DNA from: Vibrio aestivus
GTDB taxonomy: Bacteria > Pseudomonadota > Gammaproteobacteria > Enterobacterales > Vibrionaceae
Assembly: GCA_003263845.1 (NCBI GenBank)
Contig: JYJN01000133.1
Span: 47,874 to 111,873 of the forward strand
DNA: 64,000 bases
Direction of reading: 5' to 3'
The position numbers were made by a program, and so were the translations under genes. Below, piece after piece: positions 57,979 to 64,000 of this stretch. How positions within the stretch are numbered: position 1 is the stretch's first letter; every line of letters begins with the position of its first letter. The notes beneath the pieces were generated by a model that saw nothing but the letters and a program-made list of their open reading frames with translations, was not told where the DNA came from and made no database searches.

Positions 57979-60357
57979 TTAATTGGGCAACACATGTGAG
58001 CGTGACTTGGGAAAGTTCGAGGCCTGTTTGTGCTCTGCCTCTACTGGATAATCCTTAGTATCAAACTTCATCAATAGTGCTGGTAAGAAGACGAAATCCA
58101 CTACCAAAGCGATGAAAATGACAATCGCACTTAGTGCTCCCATGTCCGCATTCAAGCGGAAAGACGACATGGCTAAAACAGAGAAACCTGCCACAAGCAC
58201 AACCGTCGTGATCCATAGCGCTCGACCAACAGTGTGGAAGGCATAGCGAACCGCTTCTTCAGCCGATTGTCCTTGCTTTCTGGCTCGTTGATATTTCGAT
58301 AGGAAGTGAACGGCATCATCGACGACAATACCCAGTGTTAAGGTAACAACGACCGACAAGCCCAAGTTGATTTCGCCAGAAATCAATGCCCATAAGCCAA
58401 AACCAATGATTGCCGGTGCCATATTGGGAACAATACTGATCAGACCTAAGCGAAGTGAACCAAGAGCAAAGATCATAAGAGCCGAAATTAGAACCAGAGT
58501 GATTGGCAAAGAAGTCAGCATACTCGCCATGTTCGTTTCACCAATGTGAGCGAACATCAATGTTGGGCTTGAAGCAAGATATCGTATTGAGGTGCATTCG
58601 CTCTGAACCAGCTATAGATTCGCTCTTCAATATCAACCATCTCTACACTGCCAAGGTTTTGTGTGGTCAATACCATCTTGATTGATGACTTATCGACGTT
58701 GATTTGGTTGTTAAGATCCAATCCATAAGGCAATGACATCTCGTACATTAGAAGATATTGTGCAGCAAGTTGTCGATCTAAAGGCAGCTGATAAAACGCA
58801 ACGTCATCACCATGCATGTTTTTATTGAGGCGCTTATAGACATCACTAAGGGACGCCACATGATCCGTTTCCGGTTGAGCACGCAGCCACTGTGTAAAAT
58901 CACCAACTGCTTGCAAAAAACTGCGGATCAGCGATGCCCTGAGACTCGTTAGTTTTTATTGCAATACTGATTGAATTCATGCCAGAAATACGCTCTTCCA
59001 TGAAATCAGCTGCGCGACGGAAGTCATTGCGGCTATCGAAATACTTCACAGATTCGTCATTCACTTGGTTCAATGGAATCAAGCTTGTAGACACAGCTAT
59101 CACAATCGCAGAAACAGGTAGAAGCAGTTTTCTATTTCGGACAACATAGTTACCTAGGCCATCGATAAATCGATTCGACGTGGTTTGCTGATTCGCTTTA
59201 ACCTTTATTGGCAGCCATTTCAGTAAAGCCGGAAGCAACGTAAGTGACAGGAAGCAAGCAATCATTACCCCAAGAGCGGCAAGGTTACCGAAATCTCGCA
59301 ACACTGGAGAATCCGACATATTCATCATCAAGAAGCCGATTGCTGTTGTCACTGAAGTGATGAGGATAGGCATATAGTTAACCGCAACACTTTGATCTAT
59401 CGCGTAAGCCTTTGTATGTCCCTGTTGCAAGTTATAACGCATAGTTGCTATCACGTGCACACAGTCAGCAACCGCAAGCGTCATAACTAAAGTAGGGATA
59501 TTCACTGTCGCAGTACTTAAGAACATTCCGGCCCATCCAGACAACCCCATTGTCGCTGAAACAGATAAAATGATAATGGTGAGAGTCGCCAGTACCGCAA
59601 AGATTGAGCGTAACATTATCGTCAAGAACACCAGAACGACGACCAACATCGTGGGAATCAGAGTGGCACTGTCAGATTGAGCAGATTGCATAAAGGCGTT
59701 GTTCATTGCGACGATACCTGCAAGATGGAACTCTACTCCGGTATACTCACCCTGATATTTATCCAAAATCTGATTAACGTGGGCCATCACTTCTTGGATT
59801 TCAGCCGTTTCATCCACTTCAGGCAATTGAAGCGTGATGTTTACTACCGTTACATCGCCTTTTTCGGAAATCAATGAGTGCAAAAGTACCGGCTCAGCAA
59901 GAGAAATTTGTCTCACTTTATCAATGCGTTCCTGCGTTAAGGGATAGTCCTCTAACAACAGATCTTCTACCAGCAGGTCGTCTTCAAATGCTTCTGTGTG
60001 CTGATAGTTGGCCAATGAGTCAACACGGCTTGAGTAAGGCACCTGCCAAGCATCCACCGTGAGTTGCTGAATTAAGGTTAAAACAGGTTTTTGAAATACA
60101 TCTCCTGTTCTAGGAGCGATAACAATCGCTAAATTATCTGTTTTCGCAAATGTCGCCTGAATTTCATCAAATGCCTGTAGTTGCTTATTATTGTCCTGAA
60201 AAAAGATGTCGTAGTCGCCACGAAAATAAAGATTTTTTGCACCCAAGGTAGCTGCAACAACCATAGAAATCGTAAAGGCGACCACCCAGAAGGTGTATCG
60301 AGTGGGTACAGTGAGCCATGAAAACTTACTGCTTTTATTCATTTGTGTAGATTTCAT
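57979..60357 (-). CDS. RND superfamily (MMPL-type) permease, frameshifted twice
   Basis: An inner-membrane transporter of the MMPL/HpnN-like RND group, 792 residues after repair, with two blocks of six helices and two periplasmic loops. The first loop contains RGDYDIFFQDNNKQLQAFDE and DNLAIVIAP; the helix 4 segment VMTLAVADCVHVIATMRYNL and its second-half partner LTLGIVVDDAVHFLSKYQRA carry the acidic residues of the proton path. Near 58910 one T too many, and near 58560 one base too few, split the gene into three pieces. I start at ATG 60357 (GGAG six bases upstream). The longer reading to 60534 would run over both operators. Confidence 0.9.
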
Positions 60358-60372
60358 CACAGTCTCCATTTG

Positions 60373-60385
60373 TGACGATTCGTCA
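60373..60385. promoter_or_regulatory. TetR operator A (TGACGA-T-TCGTCA)
   Basis: A perfect 13-bp dyad with a central T, 16 bases before the start codon of the permease gene. It is one of four copies in the locus and well placed to block transcription start. Confidence 0.85.
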
Positions 60386-60474
60386 ACTATTATCCAATTT
60401 TTGGTCAGACAACGCTGACCAATCAGATAATTCCGAGGTGAGTCCCAAAAGCACGGCATTGGAAGCTCTAACTT

Positions 60475-60487
60475 TGACGAATCGTCA
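60475..60487. promoter_or_regulatory. TetR operator B (TGACGA-A-TCGTCA)
   Basis: A perfect 13-bp dyad 118 bases from the permease start, in the gap after tetR. With operator A (102 bp away) it could allow looping or cover an upstream promoter. Confidence 0.85.
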
Positions 60488-60537
60488 TAAATGATGAAAT
60501 AAAAACCTATCGACTTGATAGGTTTACACTGCAATGT

Positions 60538-61326
60538 TTATCGACCAATAGACTCTAAGTAAGCCACTTCTTCGCTAAACAACTCTTGCTCCACACGACG
60601 CCAGGTCTTTCGATAATCCCACTCACTCGAAAGTGGTTTCCAACCCAAGCCATCAAGAAGCATGTTAGCATTATGCAAAACAGTAAATGGGTCTTGTAAA
60701 CGCTGGATACAGTGACTGTTTGACGCGTTTTGAGAAAGTGCATTCGAGCCAAAAGCAATCGACCAGTTTGCAAAAACGATCGCATCGGAGCCAATTCCCG
60801 AGGAGAACTTCAAATCTCCGCATTCCGCTGCAGCATTAGTTAAATCATCAGCCCCGGCTATAACGACTTCCTCTAGCTGATTTAGCTCAGCAACGCGTTC
60901 CGGTGATGCTTTCTCTAATACCCACGGGCTCTTGGCCATAATTGCACATGTTGATAGGACGGGCTCCATACGAGCGTAGATCCTATAAGCCACGTGCATC
61001 GCAATGACTTTCTCTCTCGTATTACCTTCAAACTGTCCGGAGCGAGCAAACAGTATGGACTCACTCTTTAATGAATGAATACATAGAGCCAGAATAACAT
61101 CTTCTTTACTGCTAAAGTGATTGTAGATTGTACCCTTTGAATAAGGGCTAGCCGCAGTCAACTTGTCCATAGTCAAGTTACCAAACCCCTGCTCTTGAAC
61201 GAGACCTTTCGCTAACATAATCAGCTCGACTTCTCGATCAGCAATGGCTTGTTGCTTCTTAGTTAAACCAAAGCTACAGCCTGAATTTTCTTTTCTATCA
61301 CTCTTTTTACACGTAAAGCCAAACAT
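60538..61326 (-). CDS. TetR family regulator of the MMPL export operon
   Basis: A 262-residue TetR regulator. The helix-turn-helix is at about residues 28-80 (REVELIMLAKGLVQEQGFGN, then KGTIYNHFSSKEDVILALC). The ligand domain is long and contains several Cys/Trp residues (CAIMAKSPWVLEKASPE). The N-terminus before the HTH is unusually Cys- and Lys-rich (MFGFTCKKSDRKENSGCSFG), so an alternative later start cannot be excluded. Operators lie on both sides of the gene: two in its own promoter region and two before the permease. It therefore most likely controls itself and the export genes, and perhaps the divergent dehydrogenase gene. Confidence 0.9.
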   Translation of the reverse strand: MFGFTCKKSDRKENSGCSFGLTKKQQAIADREVELIMLAKGLVQEQGFGNLTMDKLTAASPYSKGTIYNHFSSKEDVILALCIHSLKSESILFARSGQFEGNTREKVIAMHVAYRIYARMEPVLSTCAIMAKSPWVLEKASPERVAELNQLEEVVIAGADDLTNAAAECGDLKFSSGIGSDAIVFANWSIAFGSNALSQNASNSHCIQRLQDPFTVLHNANMLLDGLGWKPLSSEWDYRKTWRRVEQELFSEEVAYLESIGR

Positions 61327-61403
61327 GTTTATTCCATCTCTCTAACTGCTCCTTAGCAATACAATTGTAACACGATTCCACATTGTGTGTATTTCATCAT
61401 TTG

Positions 61404-61433
61404 TGACGACTCGTCAAAAATGACACTTCGTCA
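61404..61433. promoter_or_regulatory. TetR operators C and D in the tetR upstream region
   Basis: TGACGACTCGTCA (61404-61416) is a perfect-arm dyad. TGACACTTCGTCA (61421-61433) keeps the right arm and most of the left. The centres are 17 bp apart. Together they face the tetR promoter and lie 114-143 bases before the divergent dehydrogenase gene. Confidence 0.82.
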
Positions 61434-61546
61434 TAATAGCCCATTAATTGATCATATCAAGTGTTTTTTATAAATTCATTCATAAGGACTATTTGAGTTA
61501 GCTATGATCTATAAGTACAGTGGCATAACACTATAAGGAAATAATT

Positions 61547-62624
61547 ATGCTTCGAACTGCATTATTGACCCTCTCCTTGCTATCAGCGAGCTGCTCCTCC
61601 CACGCAGAAAAGCTTTCCGCGGAGCTAGTCGCAAGCGGATTTCAAGTTCCATGGGGTATTGCATTTATCAGCAATAATGCGGCTTTAGTGACTGAACGCA
61701 ACGGCAATATAGTCTTAGTAAATTTAACCAATAAAACCAAGACGATTGCTTACCCTGCCCCTTCAGACCTTCATCAGGGAGGCCAAGGAGGGTTGATGGA
61801 TATTGCCTCCTCCCCCTTTCGCGCAAATAGTTACTATATCACCTACAGTTCACGTCAAGGCAATGCTTTTGAAACCACATTAGCCTCTGCCGATTTGTCT
61901 AACGGCGAGCTAATAAACTGGACGACGCTGTTAATCACCTTCTCTGAATCAGACAGTGGGCGGCACTTTGGGAGTCGCCTAGCGTTTGACGAGCAATCCA
62001 TATACATGACAGTTGGCGATCGAGGTGAAAGAAGCAATGGGCAAGATATATCTACGCACGCTGGCAGTATTCTAAGACTTACTTCGGATGGAAAACCTTT
62101 TCCAGAAAACCCCTTTACAGGTACAAACAATGCTCAGCCAGAGATTTGGAGCTTCGGCCATAGAAACCCTCAGGGCATCGTTTACGACAAGCAATCTGAC
62201 TCTCTATGGGCTATTGAACACGGTCCTCGTGGCGGTGATGAAATTAACTTCATTGAGCGAGGCTTAAACTATGGTTGGCCAAGAACATCCCATGGTAAAG
62301 AGTATTGGGCCCATTGATGTTGGAGAAGCAGAGGAGTTACCTGGAATTGAATCTCCTCGCCTGGTATATGTTCCATCAATAGCGCCATCGGATTTAGAGC
62401 TTTATCGTGGACAACGCTACCCAAGCCTTGATGGCAAACTACTCGCACCGGCGTTGAAACTCACTCATATCAATGTCGTATCTATTGATGATCAGGGGCA
62501 ACTAAAAGAAGAGTACAGACTATTCGATGATCTCAATGAACGTATCCGTACACTCACGTTAAGCCCTGACGGTTTCCTATACTTCGCAACGGACAACGGG
62601 AATATCTACAAAATCGTGAACTGA
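61547..62624 (+). CDS. PQQ-dependent aldose sugar dehydrogenase-like (YliI type), frameshifted
   Basis: An exported six-bladed beta-propeller of the soluble quinoprotein glucose/aldose dehydrogenase family (YliI/Asd). The signal peptide ends near SCSSHA (residue 20); a Cys in LSASC makes a lipoprotein possible. Family motifs are VPWGIAFISNNAALVTERNG, GGQGGLMDIASSPF, then SGRHFGSRLAFD, GDRGER, EIWSFGHRNPQG (PQQ/Ca2+ site), EHGPRGGDEIN and LNYGWP. The frame breaks near 62306: two G missing from EYWG (or one base extra) joins it to PIDVGEAEELPG. The repaired length is about 359. No PQQ biosynthesis genes are in the window. Confidence 0.9.
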
Positions 62625-62787
62625 TACAAGCCGACTGACAATCGAGCCCTCACTAAAAAGACGCGTCCAGCATCACTGGTCGCTTTCTAGTACTTTAGTT
62701 ATAAAAATCTCAATAATATGGAAACTTGGCATCAGCTTTTCTAAACTGTTTGCTATCGCTTGGTCAGTTTTCTCGAGGTTAGTCAGC

Positions 62788-63844
62788 TTGAAGTACTTCT
62801 CCCTTCTCCAGACCCAAATCGAAACTCAAACAATCAGCGCCCATTTTCCGCTTGAGTTTTTTGACGAGCTTTCTCGAGCCAGAACGTTATCCGATTTACT
62901 TCATAGCACCACATATTGGATCAACCAGATATTCGAATCTGACCGCGTTAGTATTGCCCTTCAAAAAGATCATTCATCTTTAGCTTTGTACGCTATCAAT
63001 GGCAATCAAGCCATACCTTTGAATCGTGATATTCCCGTCCAGAACACGATGGTTGGCCAAGCTTTCAAACGAAAAGAGTTAGCAGTTTGCAACAACACGA
63101 GCAAAGAAGAACTTCTTGATTGCCAATGGCTGGCTGCAGGAGGACTGCTTTCATGTATGGACGCTCCGTTAATGAGTCACACTAAATGCTTTGGTACCAT
63201 CAATATTGCTCATCGAAACAAGAACCATTTTAGTGCTCGCGATGCTTGTATATTTTCGAGTTTGGTAACGTGGATTGCTTTCTCAAATTAACGTTCACGA
63301 GCAAGTCATCAAAATGGAGAACTTGGCTAATTTAGACCCTTTAACCGGCATCCTTAACCGAAGAGCTTTCTTCGAGGCCACTTCCTTGATCTTCAATCAA
63401 CCCAATGCTTTCGAACGCAACCAATTCTTAATGATCATCGATATAGACCACTTCAAAAGATTTAATGATGAATTTGGCCACTTAGGTGGAGACGAAGTAT
63501 TAGTCGCCGTGGTGAACAAGCTTGACGCTGTCAAACGGAGTTGTGATCTTTTTGCTCGACTAGGCGGAGAAGAGTTTGTGCTTTTAATGGAGGATGTCGA
63601 TGACAAAGAAGCCATGATGCTCGCCAATTACTACCGAAAGCTCATCGCAAAACTGACTGTACCATTCGATAACCAAATCCTTTCTTGCACCATATCGATA
63701 GGCATGTCCGCCACACTGGCAAGTGATTCAGATTTCAAGCAAGTGCTGTCAAGAGCCGACCGAGCCCTTTATCAAGCCAAGGATTTGGGAAGAAACAAAG
63801 TTTGCACGTGGAAAGAGTCTCAGCCCGAAGTTAGCCCGAGCTAA
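62788..63844 (+). CDS. GAF-GGDEF diguanylate cyclase, frameshifted
   Basis: A cytoplasmic diguanylate cyclase, about 351 residues. A GAF sensor domain spans about residues 35-165 (RTLSDLLHSTTYWINQIFES, MVGQAFKRKELAVCNN). The GGDEF domain follows at about 185-340 with DPLTGILNRRAFFE, MIIDIDHFKRFNDEFGH and the active site RLGGEEFVLL. The form GGEEF is catalytically competent. No RxxD inhibitory site is evident before it. The break near 63281 is cured by removing one T (WIASQINVHEQ). The start codon is TTG 62788, with GAGG ten bases upstream; no ATG is available. It makes c-di-GMP in response to an unknown ligand. Confidence 0.89.
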
Positions 63845-63873
63845 CAAGTCAGTTCTGGCACTAAGAAACCACG

Positions 63874-63899
63874 AAGCCCCAGCATTTCTGCTAGGGCTT
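63874..63899 (+). terminator. Hairpin downstream of the diguanylate cyclase gene
   Basis: AAGCCCCAGCA and TGCTAGGGCTT form an 11-bp stem with one mismatch and a 4-base loop. The tail is AAATTT, weak as a U tract. The rest of the window (63900-64000) shows no gene I can support. Confidence 0.6.
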
Positions 63900-64000
63900 A
63901 AATTTGGAGTGACACACAAGGTTCGCTTTCTTTTGAACATAAGCGTGACCTCAACCTTGGCCAAAGTTGCGCTCTCCAATTAAATTAGGTACTCAGGTCG

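Noticed and set aside
60358..60534. N-terminal extension of the MMPL permease
   Set aside because: It would translate across TetR operators A and B; the ATG at 60357 has a proper ribosome site and the family start pattern.

Overview
The window reads as part of the larger chromosome of a Vibrio species (gammaproteobacterium). The run purT, tpm, relV, ihfA, pheT, pheS and the nearby cdd, lrgB/lrgA-type pair and sbcB match, as far as I recall, the gene order around the relV locus of Vibrio cholerae. relV is a Vibrio-specific small alarmone synthetase, and there are further typical Vibrio genes (a QnrVC-like chromosomal qnr, a DUF3319-like gene, FagA-FumC).

Data quality comes first. About 30 reading-frame breaks of one (rarely two) bases run through otherwise well conserved genes, including the essential pheS and pheT. 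Nearly every break is repaired by restoring one base or removing one base from a short homopolymer, and the repaired lengths match the families. These are most simply uncorrected assembly indels, not pseudogenes. I annotate such genes as single CDSs spanning the break and name the break position.

Layout. 1-1010: DUF1415 gene and a MazG-like NTP pyrophosphohydrolase. 1086-10632 (minus): solute-binding protein, vitamin B12 importer btuCD, astE, an M3 oligopeptidase, and the cobalamin nucleotide-loop genes cobC-cobU-cobS-cobT behind a flavin-reductase-like gene. 10991-14798 (plus): a 30-residue basic ORF, an NAD(P)-binding protein, a CBS/DUF21 membrane protein and an M20 amidohydrolase. 14887-23133: accessory region with a TetR/EamA divergon carrying a 36-bp perfect palindrome, a gutted TsaA-like gene, an esterase, a lipoate-ligase-like gene, a LysR/LysE pair, a truncated response regulator and an Omp85-like protein. 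23134-25742: an isolated secreted tannase/feruloyl-esterase gene flanked by AT-rich DNA and an attC-like inverted repeat. 25743-36739: SoxR with a divergent MFS pump, envelope proteins, a chemoreceptor, yqfB, a glycosyltransferase, MAPEG and methyltransferase genes, and a Fur-boxed fagA-fumC pair. 36880-53160: qnr, sbcB, lrgA/lrgB-like pair, cdd, an SLC13 transporter overlapping a cNMP-domain histidine kinase and a response regulator, PurR-boxed purT, tpm, relV, ihfA, pheT and pheS. 53421-63844: a lipoprotein fusing a DUF218 domain to FG-GAP repeats, a GNAT gene, a TetR-controlled envelope export operon (RND/MMPL permease, LolA-like periplasmic protein, outer-membrane barrel), a PQQ-type sugar dehydrogenase and a GAF-GGDEF diguanylate cyclase.

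The strongest candidate for an under-described system is 55912-61433. It has an RND/MMPL inner-membrane permease, a LolA-like periplasmic carrier and a predicted outer-membrane beta-barrel, all behind a TetR regulator with four copies of a TGACGANTCGTCA-type operator. The set looks like a complete inner-to-outer-membrane route for a hydrophobic cargo. Other points of note are the transporter/kinase overlap at 44060-44093, an exported-looking RelV, and the DUF218/FG-GAP lipoprotein.
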